Source: Candidatus Campbellbacteria bacterium RIFOXYC2_FULL_35_25 (GTDB taxonomy: Bacteria; Patescibacteriota; Minisyncoccia; Phycocordibacterales; UBA12079). From it: a DNA stretch of 42,371 bases. The position numbers and the translations under genes were made by a program. The stretch spans positions 1 through 42,371 of the forward strand of contig MFAE01000002.1 of assembly GCA_001774495.1 (NCBI GenBank). Reading direction: 5' to 3'. Numbering within the stretch: position 1 is the stretch's first letter; each line of letters opens with the position of its first letter. Below the pieces are notes generated by a model that was not told the DNA's origin, did not search any database, and saw only the letters and a program-made list of their open reading frames with translations. Positions 14,782 through 23,756 of this stretch are shown piece after piece.

Positions 14782-15672
14782 ATGAAATTCCAAAAAAATT
14801 TTAAATTATATATTCTTGGTTTGTTTCTTTGCTTCAATTTTTTAATTTGGTATGGGGTTTTGGCTGAAGAAAGAAAAGAACTTATCGTAGCCTTTTTAGA
14901 CGTTGGGCAGGGGGATGCTATTTTTATTGAAGCTCCAAGCGGGAAACAGGTTTTGATAGATGGAGGACAAAATAGGCAGTTTATTAGTAAATTGTCAGAA
15001 GTGATGCCTTTTTATGATAGGTCAATTGATATGGTTGTTTTGACTCACCCTGATGAGGACCACGTTGGTGGGCTGCCTTCAGTATTAGAAAATTACACGG
15101 TTGATTTTGTTTTAGAACCAGGAGTCAACTCTGACAATGCCACTTATATAAAATTTGAAGATTTGATTAAAGAAAAAGGTATTGAGAAAGTTTTGGCTCG
15201 ACAAGGTATGAGTATTTGTTTAGACAATCTCCCAGGAACTAAGTCCCTGTCAGATTGCGGGGTTTTGTTGGAGGTTTTGTTTCCTAATCAAGATGCTTCG
15301 GAATTTGATACAAATTTGGCTTCGGTCGTTTTAAAATTAACCAATGGAGACAATTCATTTTTATTTACAGGAGATTCTCCCAAAAGTATTGAAAAATATC
15401 TTGTAGATGTTTTGGGGGATAACCTCGATGTAGATGTTTTAAAATTGGGACACCACGGTTCAAAGACTTCTAATTCGGATTTATTTTTGGGTTTTACTAG
15501 TCCAGAATATGCGATTGCTTCAGTTGGTTTAAATAATAGTTACGGGCACCCACATAAGGAAGTTTTGGATTTGTTGGAAAAGTTTGGAGTGAATTTGTTG
15601 AGAACAGATGAAGAGGGAACTATTATATTTAAAAGTGATGGGGTGAGTGATTTGAAGGTTGGAAGTTTATAA
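14782..15672 (+). CDS. ComEC/Rec2-type metallo-beta-lactamase-fold hydrolase
   Basis: 296 residues: a signal or anchor segment (about 8-27), then a metallo-beta-lactamase domain of the type found at the C-terminus of ComEC. Visible motifs are FLDVGQGDAIFIE, LIDGG, THPDEDHVGG (H89, D91, D93, H94), FTGD, LKLGHHGS and SVGLNNSYGHPH. The membrane channel domain of ComEC is absent, so this is a stand-alone exported or anchored hydrolase. By family it would be a nuclease or phosphodiesterase acting outside the membrane, perhaps on incoming or environmental DNA (inference). It is monocistronic. Confidence 0.88.
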   Translation: MKFQKNFKLYILGLFLCFNFLIWYGVLAEERKELIVAFLDVGQGDAIFIEAPSGKQVLIDGGQNRQFISKLSEVMPFYDRSIDMVVLTHPDEDHVGGLPSVLENYTVDFVLEPGVNSDNATYIKFEDLIKEKGIEKVLARQGMSICLDNLPGTKSLSDCGVLLEVLFPNQDASEFDTNLASVVLKLTNGDNSFLFTGDSPKSIEKYLVDVLGDNLDVDVLKLGHHGSKTSNSDLFLGFTSPEYAIASVGLNNSYGHPHKEVLDLLEKFGVNLLRTDEEGTIIFKSDGVSDLKVGSL

Positions 15673-15702
15673 AGTATCGTCGAGTTCTTTTTGTTTAATT
15701 TT

Positions 15703-15711
15703 TGATATAAT
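15703..15711 (+). promoter_or_regulatory. Extended -10 box
   Basis: TGATATAAT ends 7 nt before the ATG at 15719, a clear example of the presumed leaderless promoter type here. Confidence 0.6.
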
Positions 15712-15718
15712 TTATTTT

Positions 15719-15958
15719 ATGAAAAAAATATTATTAATAATAACATCAATAATTTTAGCACTAGTAATAACCGCTACCTTTATGCAAGTAATTTCGGTTA
15801 TCTTTTATTCTGCGCAACTCTTGCTGAAGGGCTCAGAGTTATTTGTTACATTGGCATTTGCTTCTATGATTCCGATAGGCATTTTTTTCGTCCATGTTCT
15901 TTTTAAGAGTTATAAAATTATTTTTAATAAATTAAGTCAGTTGGAAGTATTTAAGTAA
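15719..15958 (+). CDS. Small two-TM membrane protein
   Basis: 79 residues from this ATG, with two hydrophobic segments (about 4-30 and 40-62) and a short basic tail. The frame is open from 15659, but a TGATATAAT box at 15703-15711 would start transcription at the ATG at 15719, and an upstream start would overlap the previous gene. Family not recognised. Confidence 0.6.
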   Translation: MKKILLIITSIILALVITATFMQVISVIFYSAQLLLKGSELFVTLAFASMIPIGIFFVHVLFKSYKIIFNKLSQLEVFK

Positions 15959-15984
15959 TAAGTGATAGGGACATATTTCGGAAT

Positions 15985-16020
15985 TAAAAAAGGTGTAGCA
16001 CCGTAAGATGCTACACCCTC
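15985..16020 (-). terminator. Terminator of the minus-strand 82-residue gene
   Basis: GGTGTAGCA pairs with TGCTACACC, and on the minus strand the hairpin is followed by a T-run (CCTTTTTT). Confidence 0.88.
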
Positions 16021-16044
16021 GGGGGTCTTCCTCAGACCTTGGTG

Positions 16045-16293
16045 TTATTGGGTGATCAGATATCCATACCCCAGACTTTGGCATGTGCCGTCGAACATCG
16101 GTGAAAGCCGAGCGGCCTCCATGAGAGATCTTGTCTGAGTATCAGACAAGATTCTCTCGTCGGCTTCTGTTTGGGTAAGAGCGAATATCAGAAGCTCTTC
16201 TTCCGACATCTGCTCAATAGCAGTTTTTTTGCCACCAAACGGCACAACGGATCCAGAAATCTCTCTAATACGTGCCCTTAATGCAGTTCCCAT
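16045..16293 (-). CDS. Hypothetical 82-residue protein in an SD cassette
   Basis: A small soluble protein read on the minus strand. The N-terminal part is basic and glycine-rich (RARIREISGSVVPFGGKK). An acidic helical stretch follows (EQMSEEELLIFALTQTEADE), and the end is LGYGYLITQ. Family not recognised. It has an AGGGGGAAG ribosome site, a near-consensus promoter (16346-16374) and a terminator, so it is a complete independent transcription unit of the cassette type. Confidence 0.6.
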   Translation of the reverse strand: MGTALRARIREISGSVVPFGGKKTAIEQMSEEELLIFALTQTEADERILSDTQTRSLMEAARLSPMFDGTCQSLGYGYLITQ

Positions 16294-16345
16294 GGATTCT
16301 TCCCCCTAGTACTTTGTTTGGATACCATTCCCATTTCCGTTCACA

Positions 16346-16374
16346 ATAATAACCCCGATTTACTTTTCTGTCAA
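16346..16374 (-). promoter_or_regulatory. Near-consensus promoter of the 82-residue cassette
   Basis: On the minus strand, TTGACA, a 17-nt spacer and TATTAT. A small inverted repeat (TTCTGTCA/TGACAGAA) overlaps the -35 and could be an operator. Confidence 0.75.
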
Positions 16375-16399
16375 TGACAGAAGATAATAACTAAATTAA

Positions 16400-16438
16400 A
16401 AACCCCTAGTATCCATTAAGAATACTAGGGGTTTTTAA
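16400..16438. terminator. Bidirectional terminator-like hairpin
   Basis: AAAACCCCTAGTAT pairs with ATACTAGGGGTTTT, with A/T runs on both sides. It stands between rpmB (minus) and the cassette promoter. Confidence 0.88.
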
Positions 16439-16557
16439 AATAATTTCAAATTTGGATGAAGAACGAGGAGTTGAGAAAAAATTTTTAGAGCCTTATTTGT
16501 TATAAGGTGAATAGAAATTTTTTTGAAAGACGACAAAGTTATGCGCCAAATTTGGAA

Positions 16558-16803
16558 TTATTTAATTAGGCCGGCTTTTTTAAGTGTGGCAAAAGCCCCA
16601 TTCTTATTGATAGTCTTAATAGCTTTAGTTGAGATAGTTAGCCTCATTGTTTTGTTTAATTCAGGAATAAAAATCTTCTTTTTTTGTAGGTTAGCTTTCC
16701 TTCTTTTCATCCCAGTGGGATTAAATTTGGTAGCACGAACACGATTGCTGTATCCTCCAGCCATCTTTGTATTTTTTCCTGTTATTGGGCAAGTTTTTGA
16801 CAT
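16558..16803 (-). CDS. rpmB: 50S ribosomal protein bL28 (RpmB)
   Basis: 81 residues on the minus strand. The start is MSKTCPITGKNTKMAGGYS, followed by the family motif FNPTGMKRRKANLQKKKIFIPE and the C-terminal STKAIKTINKNG. Only one cysteine remains near the N-terminus, so no zinc ribbon is formed. It is monocistronic. The plus-strand ORF over the same bases (16523-16819) is its shadow. Confidence 0.93.
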   Translation of the reverse strand: MSKTCPITGKNTKMAGGYSNRVRATKFNPTGMKRRKANLQKKKIFIPELNKTMRLTISTKAIKTINKNGAFATLKKAGLIK

Positions 16804-16876
16804 AATTAATTTAATTTAAGTGATTGTTATGGTATCATAGGGTTAATTATTTTGCAATAAAAATTTATTTATATTT

Positions 16877-17494
16877 ATGGAAGTTGATTTTATATTTTCA
16901 ATAGTAATACTAATTATGTCGGTTGTGGTACACGAAGTGTCTCATGGATATACTGCCTATCTTTTTGGTGACCCTACCGCAAAGTTAGCGGGTCGACTTA
17001 CTCTTAATCCTTTTAAGCATCTAGATTTGCAGGGTTCGTTAATTATTCCTGCCATCGCTTATTATTTCACAGGTTTTATTTTTGGTTGGGCTAAACCGGT
17101 TCCTTATAATCCTTATAACTTAAAAAATGCAAAAGTTGGTGAGCCGATGGTGGCACTAGCGGGTCCTTTGTCTAATTTTCTTGTGGCTATCATTTTTGGA
17201 GTCCTAATTCGTTTTAGTGGGGAATTGGGTCTTGCCTCGGATTCTTTCATTAAAGCTACTGGCATGATCGTTTTAATTAATTTGGTTTTAGGCCTTTTTA
17301 ATCTAATTCCTATTCCTCCTTTAGATGGTTCAAAAGTACTTTTTGGCATTTTACCTCACAATTTAATAAAAGTTAGATACTTCTTAGAAAAGAATTATAT
17401 TTGGTTAATTTTGTTCTTTATTTTTTTCCTTTGGAAATTCCTTACTCCAGTAATTTCTCTTTTATTTTTCTTGATTACAGGGGTTGGGTTGTAG
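16877..17494 (+). CDS. Site-2-protease-family membrane metalloprotease (M50)
   Basis: 205 residues with about five membrane segments. The zinc motif HEVSH (H19, H23) lies in the first segment, and the distal ligand motif NLIPIPPLDGSKVL is at about residue 142 onward. There is no PDZ domain, so it belongs to the minimal S2P group (YwhC/FjoB-like) rather than RseP. By family it would cleave membrane-embedded substrates; the target is unknown. It lies upstream of rpsL with its own promoter region. Confidence 0.9.
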   Translation: MEVDFIFSIVILIMSVVVHEVSHGYTAYLFGDPTAKLAGRLTLNPFKHLDLQGSLIIPAIAYYFTGFIFGWAKPVPYNPYNLKNAKVGEPMVALAGPLSNFLVAIIFGVLIRFSGELGLASDSFIKATGMIVLINLVLGLFNLIPIPPLDGSKVLFGILPHNLIKVRYFLEKNYIWLILFFIFFLWKFLTPVISLLFFLITGVGL

Positions 17495-17577
17495 CTGGTG
17501 GCTGTAAGCTTAAAAATGTTTGCATTTTGTTTCATAATATAGTAGATTTATAGCTGTTCAGTTTTGGAGTTTTTTCG

Positions 17578-17602
17578 AAAACTAAGAATCAAGAACTAAA
17601 AA
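17578..17602. repeat. Right-arm repeat before rpsL
   Basis: ACTAAGAATC and AAGAACTAAAAAA units directly precede the rpsL start, following a small inverted repeat (AGTTTT/AAAACT). Confidence 0.55.
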
Positions 17603-17612
17603 ATAAAAAAAG

Positions 17613-18023
17613 ATGTCAACAGTTAATCAATTACTAAAAAAGAGAAGAAAAAAAGATCCTAGAAAACCTAAGGCTATTGCTTTGAGCAAGGGTTTTAATC
17701 TTAAGAAAAATAAACCAACAACTTACCCATCTCCTTTCAAAAGGGGGGTTTGTGTTAAAGTAACTACCAAGACTCCAAAGAAGCCTAACTCAGCAGTTAG
17801 AAAGATTGCTAGAGTTCGTCTGACAAATGGAATGGAGGTAACAGCATATATTCCAGGAATGGGACACACACTTCAAGAGCACTCAGTTGTTATGCTAAGA
17901 GGGGGAAGAGTAAAAGACGTAGGAATTCGTTATACAATTGTCCGCGGAAAATTAGATACAACAGGAGTTGAAAAGAGAAGACAGAGCAGAAGTTTGTACG
18001 GGGCTAAAAAACCAAAGAATTAG
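17613..18023 (+). CDS. rpsL: 30S ribosomal protein uS12 (RpsL)
   Basis: Decoding-centre protein of 136 residues. The conserved loop [20 protein letters not shown] and the motif [21 protein letters not shown] (including the lysine and proline region where streptomycin resistance arises) are intact. It begins the str-type cluster rpsL-rpsG-fusA. It ends in TAG. Confidence 0.98.
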   Translation: MSTVNQLLKKRRKKDPRKPKAIALSKGFNLKKNKPTTYPSPFKRGVCVKVTTKTPKKPNSAVRKIARVRLTNGMEVTAYIPGMGHTLQEHSVVMLRGGRVKDVGIRYTIVRGKLDTTGVEKRRQSRSLYGAKKPKN

Positions 18024-18118
18024 TAAGTAGTTGGTAGTGAGTAGTGAGTAGCAAAAAATTTGCAAAGCAAATTTTTTAAAAAGCTGTAAACTGTGAGCTG
18101 TCAGCTGTAAACTTAAAA
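18024..18118. repeat. Two-armed intergenic repeat between rpsL and rpsG
   Basis: The left arm has AGTAGTGAGTAG-type units, followed by the central hairpin AAAATTTGC-aaa-GCAAATTTT. The right arm is GCTGTAAACT, GTGAGCTGT and CAGCTGTAAACT. The right arm ends 6 nt before the rpsG ATG. Confidence 0.85.
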
Positions 18119-18121
18119 AAT

Positions 18122-18592
18122 ATGAGAAGACCAATAAAAGACAAAAGAAATATTCAACCAGACAGAGTTCATGACTCATTGGTTTTAGAGCGTTTTATAA
18201 ATTATGTTATGTGTGACGGTAAAAAAAGTGTCGCAAGAAAAGTAGTTTATGGTGCTTTAGAAAATATAAAAGAAAAAGCAAAAACAAAAGACCCTATTGA
18301 AGTTTTCAATGGAGCTATAAAAAATGCTGGTCCTTTAATGGAAGTTAAGTCTAGAAGAATCGGAGGAGCTAACTATCAGGTACCTAGAGAAGTTCCAGAA
18401 AAGAGAAGATTAGCCCTTGCTATGAGATGGATTCTTGAGGCAGCTAGAGCAAAAAAAGGATCTTCAATGAGTAAAAGATTGGCTGATGAATTGATTGCTG
18501 CAAATAATAATGAAGGAGAGGTTATAAAGAAGAAAGAGAATGTACACAAGATGGCTGACGCGAACAAAGCTTTTGCTCATTTTGCATGGTAA
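18122..18592 (+). CDS. rpsG: 30S ribosomal protein uS7 (RpsG)
   Basis: Head-assembly protein that binds the 3' major domain of 16S rRNA. 156 residues with the S7 signature DSLVLERFINYVMCDGKKSVA, the block VKSRRIGGANYQVPREV and the end VHKMADANKAFAHFAW. It is second in the str cluster. A terminator-like hairpin follows before fusA. Confidence 0.98.
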   Translation: MRRPIKDKRNIQPDRVHDSLVLERFINYVMCDGKKSVARKVVYGALENIKEKAKTKDPIEVFNGAIKNAGPLMEVKSRRIGGANYQVPREVPEKRRLALAMRWILEAARAKKGSSMSKRLADELIAANNNEGEVIKKKENVHKMADANKAFAHFAW

Positions 18593-18629
18593 AATAATTT
18601 TAAATTTAGAGAAATTCTTTGTCGACTTT

Positions 18630-18678
18630 GAAAAAAACTCCCTCACAGTATTTAAAATACGGCTCGGGAGTTTTTTTC
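18630..18678 (+). terminator. Terminator or attenuator between rpsG and fusA
   Basis: AAAAAAACTCCC pairs with GGGAGTTTTTTT, and a smaller GTATT/AATAC stem sits inside. It would limit read-through from rpsL-rpsG into fusA. Confidence 0.8.
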
Positions 18679-18747
18679 TTGTCTCCTCGAATTTCATTTA
18701 AATTTAAAGTTATTTTTTGTCATGCAAAATATTATTTTTATTTAGGG

Positions 18748-18816
18748 AGAATTTATTGCTAAAAGCAATAAATTGATATATAGTATTACGCAATTAATCG
18801 TTTTACGATTTTTTTG
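18748..18816 (+). promoter_or_regulatory. Hairpin-rich leader of fusA
   Basis: AATTTATTGCT-aaa-AGCAATAAATT (18750-18774) is an 11-bp hairpin, and AATCG/CGATT followed by TTTTTT (18796-18816) is a small terminator-like hairpin. Both lie in the 310-nt gap between rpsG and fusA. They may control EF-G expression; no promoter is certain. Confidence 0.45.
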
Positions 18817-18875
18817 TTTGGCAACAAAAATTTAAAAATTATTTATAAGAAATTAATAATAGTTTTTTGTTTTTT

Positions 18876-18905
18876 CTAAAAACTAAAAACTAGCAACTAA
18901 AAACT
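18876..18905. repeat. Right-arm repeat directly before fusA
   Basis: CTAAAAACTAAAAACTAGCAACTAAAAACT; the last T is followed at once by the fusA ATG region, with no room for an SD site. Confidence 0.75.
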
Positions 18906-21056
18906 ATGAGCAGAGATTACCCATTGGAAAAAGTTAGAAATATTGGAATTATTGCCCACATTGATGCGGGAAAAACAACTGTGTCCGAAAGAGTTCTTTT
19001 TTACACAGGACTTTCGCATAAAATCGGTGAAGTTCACGAAGGTGAAGCTACTATGGACTGGATGGAACAGGAGAGAGAAAGGGGTATCACAATTACTTCT
19101 GCTGCTGTTACAACATTTTGGACGCCAACTTATGCTACAGGTAATGACTCTTTGAAACATCGTTTTAATATTATCGATACTCCTGGACACGTTGACTTCA
19201 CCGCTGAGGTGGAAAGGTCTCTTAAAGTTTTAGACGGAGGTGTAGTCGTTTTCGACGGTGTAGCCGGAGTAGAATCACAATCAGAAACCGTTTGGAGACA
19301 AGCTGATAAATATAAAGTTCCTAGGATTTGTTTCATCAATAAATTAGATAGAACTGGTGCTTCTTTCGATAGGTCTTTCAAGTCCATTATAGATAGACTA
19401 ACACCTAACGCTGTTAGAGCTCAATTGCCTATAGGAGAAGAGGGAAATCACGAAGGTGTAGTGGATCTTTTAACGATGAAAGCTTACTACTTTGAAGGAA
19501 ATATGGGGATGGATGTTAGGGAAGATGAGATTCCCGCAGACATGAAAGCCGAGGCTGAAAAATTCAGAGGAGAATTTATTGAAAAAATTGTTGAAAACGA
19601 CGAGGCGTTAATGAATGATTATCTAGAAGGGAAAGAAATTCCTCTTGATAAACTAAAAGCGACCTTGAGAAAAGGAGTAATTGCTTTGCAAATAATTCCT
19701 GTTTTTACAGGTTCTGCTCTAAAAAATAAGGGAGTTCAAAAAATGCTAGACGCCGTTGTTGATTATCTTCCTTCTCCACTCGATGTCCCTGCTATTAAAG
19801 GAATCGATCCTAAGACAGATAAAGAAGTTGAAAGACCTTCTGATGACAATGCTCCTTTTGCAGCTTTGGCTTTCAAATTGCAAACAGACCCGTTCGTAGG
19901 ACAATTAACTTTTTTTAGAGTTTATTCAGGAACTGTTGAAGCTGGTTCATACATTTACAATTCAACAACTGGTGAAAAAGAAAGACTAGGAAGAATCGTG
20001 AGAATGCATGCCAACGACAGAGAAGAGGTAAAGAAAGTTTATGCTGGAGAAATTGCAGCCGCTGTTGGTCTAAAAAGTACAAGAACATCAGATACTTTGT
20101 GTGATGAAAACAATCCAGTTATTCTAGAGAAGATTGAATTTATGAAACCTGTTGTGGCCGTAAGAATTGAACCTAAGACTAAGGCTGACCAAGAAAAGAT
20201 GGGGTTAGCTTTGAAGAAACTATCAGATGAAGATCCAACTTTCACAATAAATACAGATGCTGAAACTATGGAAACTATTATTGCTGGTATGGGAGAACTT
20301 CACTTGGAAGTTTTGGTAGACAGAATGAGAAGAGAATTTGGTGTTGAAGCTAATATCGGTAAACCTCAGGTTGCCTATAGAGAAACGATTCAAATACCAT
20401 CTTCTGCCGAAGTCAAATATGTTAAGCAGTCTGGAGGTAAGGGTCAGTATGGTCATGTTAAGATTAGAATTAAACCGTTAGAAAAATTAACAGAAGAAGA
20501 GATAAAGAACCTTCCTAAAAATACTAAGAGATTTGATGGAGGAATAGAATTTGTTAACAGTATTAAAGGAGGAGTTATTCCACAGGAATATATTCCTGCT
20601 GTAGAAAAAGGAATTAAAGAAGGAATGGAAAGAGGGGTTGTGGCTGGTTATAAGATGGTGGATGTTTCAACAGAATTATATGATGGTACTTACCACGACG
20701 TAGACTCATCAGAAATTGCTTTCAAGATTGCTGCATCACAAGCTTTTCAAGAAGCAGCAAGAAAAGCTAACCCAGTTTTACTTGAGCCCATTATGAAAGT
20801 CGAGGTTGTTACCCCAGAAGAATTTATGGGAGACGTAACTGGAAACCTAAGTTCAAAGAGAGGTCAAATTGATTCAATGGACGACAGAGGAGGGAACAGA
20901 GTAGTGAATGCTAAAGTTCCGTTGTCAGAAATGTTTGGGTACACAACTACTTTAAGGTCTATGACAGAAGGAAGAGCTTCTTCAACAATGGAGTTTGACC
21001 ACTATGATGTTGTTCCTGTTAATGTAGCTAAGGAGATAGTTGAGAAGAGGAAATAG
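18906..21056 (+). CDS. fusA: Elongation factor G
   Basis: Translocation GTPase of 716 residues, normal for bacterial EF-G. The G1 motif AHIDAGKTT is near residue 17, then DTPGHVDF (G3) and NKLDRTGA (G4). Domain II, the domain III/V folds and the domain IV stretch [16 protein letters not shown] are in order. It follows rpsG after 313 nt that contain a terminator, leader hairpins and a repeat arm, so it is probably regulated apart from rpsL-rpsG. A strong terminator follows. Confidence 0.98.
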   Translation: MSRDYPLEKVRNIGIIAHIDAGKTTVSERVLFYTGLSHKIGEVHEGEATMDWMEQERERGITITSAAVTTFWTPTYATGNDSLKHRFNIIDTPGHVDFTAEVERSLKVLDGGVVVFDGVAGVESQSETVWRQADKYKVPRICFINKLDRTGASFDRSFKSIIDRLTPNAVRAQLPIGEEGNHEGVVDLLTMKAYYFEGNMGMDVREDEIPADMKAEAEKFRGEFIEKIVENDEALMNDYLEGKEIPLDKLKATLRKGVIALQIIPVFTGSALKNKGVQKMLDAVVDYLPSPLDVPAIKGIDPKTDKEVERPSDDNAPFAALAFKLQTDPFVGQLTFFRVYSGTVEAGSYIYNSTTGEKERLGRIVRMHANDREEVKKVYAGEIAAAVGLKSTRTSDTLCDENNPVILEKIEFMKPVVAVRIEPKTKADQEKMGLALKKLSDEDPTFTINTDAETMETIIAGMGELHLEVLVDRMRREFGVEANIGKPQVAYRETIQIPSSAEVKYVKQSGGKGQYGHVKIRIKPLEKLTEEEIKNLPKNTKRFDGGIEFVNSIKGGVIPQEYIPAVEKGIKEGMERGVVAGYKMVDVSTELYDGTYHDVDSSEIAFKIAASQAFQEAARKANPVLLEPIMKVEVVTPEEFMGDVTGNLSSKRGQIDSMDDRGGNRVVNAKVPLSEMFGYTTTLRSMTEGRASSTMEFDHYDVVPVNVAKEIVEKRK

Positions 21057-21091
21057 AAAGTAGATTTAGTCTTTTTAATTTACAAAAAGTT

Positions 21092-21122
21092 AAAAAAATA
21101 CCGCTCGAGCGGTATTTTTTTT
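21092..21122 (+). terminator. Terminator after fusA
   Basis: AAAAAATACCGCTCGAGCGGTATTTTTTTT is a near-perfect palindrome with a T-run. Confidence 0.92.
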
Positions 21123-21159
21123 AATCACATTTTTTCTAGTTTTATTTTTTAAAAAAAGT

Positions 21160-21165
21160 TATAAT
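21160..21165 (+). promoter_or_regulatory. TATAAT box of the first 3-TM gene
   Basis: TATAAT ends 11 nt before the ATG at 21177, so the leader would be only a few bases. Confidence 0.45.
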
Positions 21166-21176
21166 TCTTTTATAAT

Positions 21177-21458
21177 ATGGAAATAATAAATTTTGATATT
21201 GTAATGCTTGTTGTCATGATTGCCTCTTCCATTTGGGTATTCTTTATGATATCCGGTTATGGGGGAGTCATCGGGACTTCCTTTAAGACTATTGGGTGGG
21301 GGGCTATTTTTTTAGCAGGTTCTCATATATTTGAAGAATTAGCACATAAATTTATTACCTCGGAAATTAGTCAAACTTATGGTTTGTTGTATCACTCCAT
21401 AGAATTAGTTGGTTTTTTGATGATTATTTTTGGGCTTAGGATGTTGGTTAAAAAATAA
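21177..21458 (+). CDS. Small 3-TM membrane protein, first of a tandem pair
   Basis: 93 residues with three hydrophobic segments (about 8-28, 35-58, 70-90). The motif ISGYGGVIGTSFKTIGWGAIFLAG is shared with the next gene, which has LRGYGGSIGKSFGIIGWGALVFG. Two adjacent paralogues with separate promoter boxes sit between fusA and tuf, where most bacteria have nothing. Function not recognised. Confidence 0.75.
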   Translation: MEIINFDIVMLVVMIASSIWVFFMISGYGGVIGTSFKTIGWGAIFLAGSHIFEELAHKFITSEISQTYGLLYHSIELVGFLMIIFGLRMLVKK

Positions 21459-21511
21459 AATTTTTTGTTTCAAATGATTGTTGTTGGTTTTCGAATATTA
21501 ATAGATTATGT

Positions 21512-21520
21512 TATTATTAT
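21512..21520 (+). promoter_or_regulatory. TATTAT box of the second 3-TM gene
   Basis: Overlapping TATTAT hexamers end 6 nt before the ATG at 21527, a leaderless arrangement. Confidence 0.45.
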
Positions 21521-21526
21521 AAAATT

Positions 21527-21814
21527 ATGGAAGTTTCTTTCTCAGTAGTTGTAGATTTAATCTTTTTTTCAATTCTTGTTGGTTCATCTCTTTTGCTTTT
21601 TATTATGCTTAGGGGGTACGGAGGCTCAATTGGTAAAAGTTTCGGGATAATTGGATGGGGAGCCCTCGTCTTTGGTTTTGCTTGTATATTAGAAAAATTC
21701 TTGCTCCAATTTTTTGGTTCTTATGGAAGTTTAATTAGTATTTTTAAAAATTTTCTTGATGCCACGGCATTACTTTTAATTTTATACGGATTTAAGTCGT
21801 TTTTAGGTAAATAG
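21527..21814 (+). CDS. Small 3-TM membrane protein, second of a tandem pair
   Basis: 95 residues and the same architecture as the preceding gene: N-terminal segment, GYGGSIGKSFGIIGWGAL block, then two more hydrophobic segments and a short basic end. The shared block shows that the two arose by duplication. It ends in TAG. The location between fusA and tuf is unusual. Function unknown. Confidence 0.75.
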   Translation: MEVSFSVVVDLIFFSILVGSSLLLFIMLRGYGGSIGKSFGIIGWGALVFGFACILEKFLLQFFGSYGSLISIFKNFLDATALLLILYGFKSFLGK

Positions 21815-21822
21815 ATTTTTTT

Positions 21823-21852
21823 AGGAATGTTCGGAACTTCTCGAACAATTCT
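21823..21852 (+). terminator. Weak terminator-like hairpin before tuf
   Basis: GAATGTTCG pairs with CGAACAATTC around an 8-nt loop, with only a short T stretch. Confidence 0.5.
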
Positions 21853-21879
21853 TGACTATTATTTATCTTTTGCTATTAT
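21852..21879 (+). promoter_or_regulatory. Strong promoter of tuf-rpsJ
   Basis: TTGACT (21852-21857), a 16-nt spacer and TATTAT (21874-21879). The leader of about 85 nt contains AACGC-agta-GCGTT and a second GCGTT at 21924-21928 that could compete for the same partner. Confidence 0.75.
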
Positions 21880-21973
21880 ATGAGGGTAACGCAGTAGCGT
21901 TTATTTTTATATTTAATCACTTGCGTTAAAAGCGCGGTGTTAAAGTTATTATTAATAATTTAAAAAAAAAATT

Positions 21974-23170
21974 ATGGCAACTGAAGAATATAACAGAGAC
22001 AAGCCTCACGTAAATGTGGGAACCATCGGTCACGTTGACCACGGAAAGACAACTCTTACTGCAGCTATACTGCACGTTCTTAACCTAGCAGGAAACAAGG
22101 TTAAGTTGAGAGGTATTGATGATATTGATAATGCTCCAGAAGAAAAGGAGAGAGGAATTACAATTGCTCTTTCTCACAATGAGTATGAAACAAATGCTAG
22201 ACACTATGCTCATATCGATGCGCCAGGTCACGCAGACTACATCAAGAACATGATTACCGGTGCCGCTCAAATGGACGGTGCGATTTTAGTAGTTGCAGCA
22301 AACGACGGTGCTATGCCACAAACAAGAGAACACATCCTTTTGGCAAAGCAAGTTGGTGTACCTAAGATTATTGTTTTCTTAAACAAGATTGACCTTGTTG
22401 ACGATCCGGAGATGGTAGAATTGGTAGAAGAAGAAGTTAAAGACATGTTGAATCAATATGAATATGATGGAGATAATACTCCTTTCATCAAAGGTTCCGC
22501 TGTTAAAGCTCTTGAGACAACAGCAGTAACAGATGAATGGGCAGTACCAATCCTTGAATTAACAAAACAATTAGATGAATACATCCCTGTTCCTGTAAGA
22601 GATACAGACAAACCTTTCCTTATGCCAGTTGAAGATATTTTCTCAATTGAAGGAAGAGGAACAGTTTGTACTGGAAAGATTGAAAGAGGTATCATAAAAG
22701 TTGGTGAAGAAATTGCTATCGTTGGTATTAAAGACACTGTTAAGACAACAGTTACAGGTATCGAGATGTTCAACAAATCACTTTCAGAAGGACAGGCTGG
22801 GGACAACGCTGGTATTCTTCTAAGAGGAGTTAAGAAAGAAGATATCACAAGAGGACAGGTTCTTGCTAAACCAGGAACTGTTACACCTCATACAGATTTT
22901 GAAGCAGAAGTTTTGGTTCTAAAGAAAGAGGAAGGAGGACGACATACACCATTCTTCTCAGGATACAAACCTCAGTTCTACATCAGAACAACTGACGTTA
23001 CTGGAGAAGTTACTTTGAAAGAAGGTGTTGAAATGGTTATGCCAGGAGATACCGCTGTGTTCAAAGTTAAATTACATTCTCCAATTGCTCTTGAAGAACA
23101 ACAAAGATTTGCTGTTCGTGAAGGAGGGAGAACTGTTGGAGCCGGAGTAGTCACAAAAATCACCGCCTAA
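21974..23170 (+). CDS. tuf: Elongation factor Tu
   Basis: Delivers aminoacyl-tRNA to the ribosome as a GTPase. 398 residues with G1 GHVDHGKT (19-26), G3 DAPGHADY, G4 NKIDLVDD, and domains II and III through to [12 protein letters not shown]. The usual DCPGHADY has alanine in place of cysteine. Codon choice is visibly more selective than in the neighbours, as expected for an abundant protein. It has its own strong promoter, separate from fusA, and is followed by rpsJ. Confidence 0.98.
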   Translation: MATEEYNRDKPHVNVGTIGHVDHGKTTLTAAILHVLNLAGNKVKLRGIDDIDNAPEEKERGITIALSHNEYETNARHYAHIDAPGHADYIKNMITGAAQMDGAILVVAANDGAMPQTREHILLAKQVGVPKIIVFLNKIDLVDDPEMVELVEEEVKDMLNQYEYDGDNTPFIKGSAVKALETTAVTDEWAVPILELTKQLDEYIPVPVRDTDKPFLMPVEDIFSIEGRGTVCTGKIERGIIKVGEEIAIVGIKDTVKTTVTGIEMFNKSLSEGQAGDNAGILLRGVKKEDITRGQVLAKPGTVTPHTDFEAEVLVLKKEEGGRHTPFFSGYKPQFYIRTTDVTGEVTLKEGVEMVMPGDTAVFKVKLHSPIALEEQQRFAVREGGRTVGAGVVTKITA

Positions 23171-23204
23171 GCAAGATTTCTAAATTTGACTCCTGACTTT
23201 GTCG

Positions 23205-23256
23205 GTATCAAGAAAATTTATTTCGCCGTATTGAAATACGCCTCAATAAATTTTCT
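23205..23256 (+). other. Stem-loop after tuf
   Basis: AAAATTTATT and GTATT pair with AATAC and AATAAATTTT as a two-part hairpin, without a clean T-run. It may protect the tuf 3' end or attenuate read-through into rpsJ. Confidence 0.6.
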
Positions 23257-23325
23257 CTCACCTCCTCGTCATGCATTCAAATTTAAAAATCTTTATCTTT
23301 GCCCAAACTTTTGAAATTTATCGAT

Positions 23326-23366
23326 TTGTCATTTTGCGCCTCATTTGGGACGCAAAAGTGACAGAT
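23326..23366 (+). other. Stem-loop before rpsJ
   Basis: TCATTTTGCG pairs with CGCAAAAGTGA around a 12-nt loop, 30-odd nt before the rpsJ start. Confidence 0.55.
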
Positions 23367-23397
23367 TGATATAAAAAGAGTATAGTTAAAAAAAATT

Positions 23398-23751
23398 ATG
23401 GAAGAAACAACAAAAACAAAAAAGGTAGATAAGAAAGTTGATATTATTCAAAAACTTAGAATAAGAGTTTTTGCTTATGAGCATAAAATTTTAGACTCAT
23501 CTATAAAGCAAATTATAGATACAGCTTTAAGATTTGACGCTAATATTAGCGGACCGATTCCTTTGCCAACAGAAATAAAGAAATATACCGTTAACCGGTC
23601 TTCTTTTGTTCACAAGGATGCAAGAGAGCAATTTGAAATGAGGGTTCACCGAAGATTAATTGATATTTTGAATCCATCAGCAAAAATAATTGAGGCTCTT
23701 ACGAATCTTAGTTTACCTTCGGGAGTATCTATCGACGTTAAAATAATGTAG
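23398..23751 (+). CDS. rpsJ: 30S ribosomal protein uS10 (RpsJ)
   Basis: 117 residues with a short lysine-rich N-terminal extension. The S10 core is KLRIRVFAYEHKILDSSIKQI, ISGPIPLPTEIKKYTVNRS and FEMRVHRRLIDI, ending in a strand (GVSIDVKIM). It follows tuf, the usual junction between the str and S10 clusters. The next S10-cluster gene, rplC, lies 1.27 kb further on behind a terminator and a cassette gene. It ends in TAG. Confidence 0.97.
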   Translation: MEETTKTKKVDKKVDIIQKLRIRVFAYEHKILDSSIKQIIDTALRFDANISGPIPLPTEIKKYTVNRSSFVHKDAREQFEMRVHRRLIDILNPSAKIIEALTNLSLPSGVSIDVKIM

Positions 23752-23756
23752 TTTTA

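Noticed and set aside
16523-16819. 98-codon plus-strand ORF with hydrophobic segments
   Set aside because: It lies opposite rpmB, whose family motifs are clear on the minus strand; the hydrophobic pattern is the complement of lysine-rich codons.
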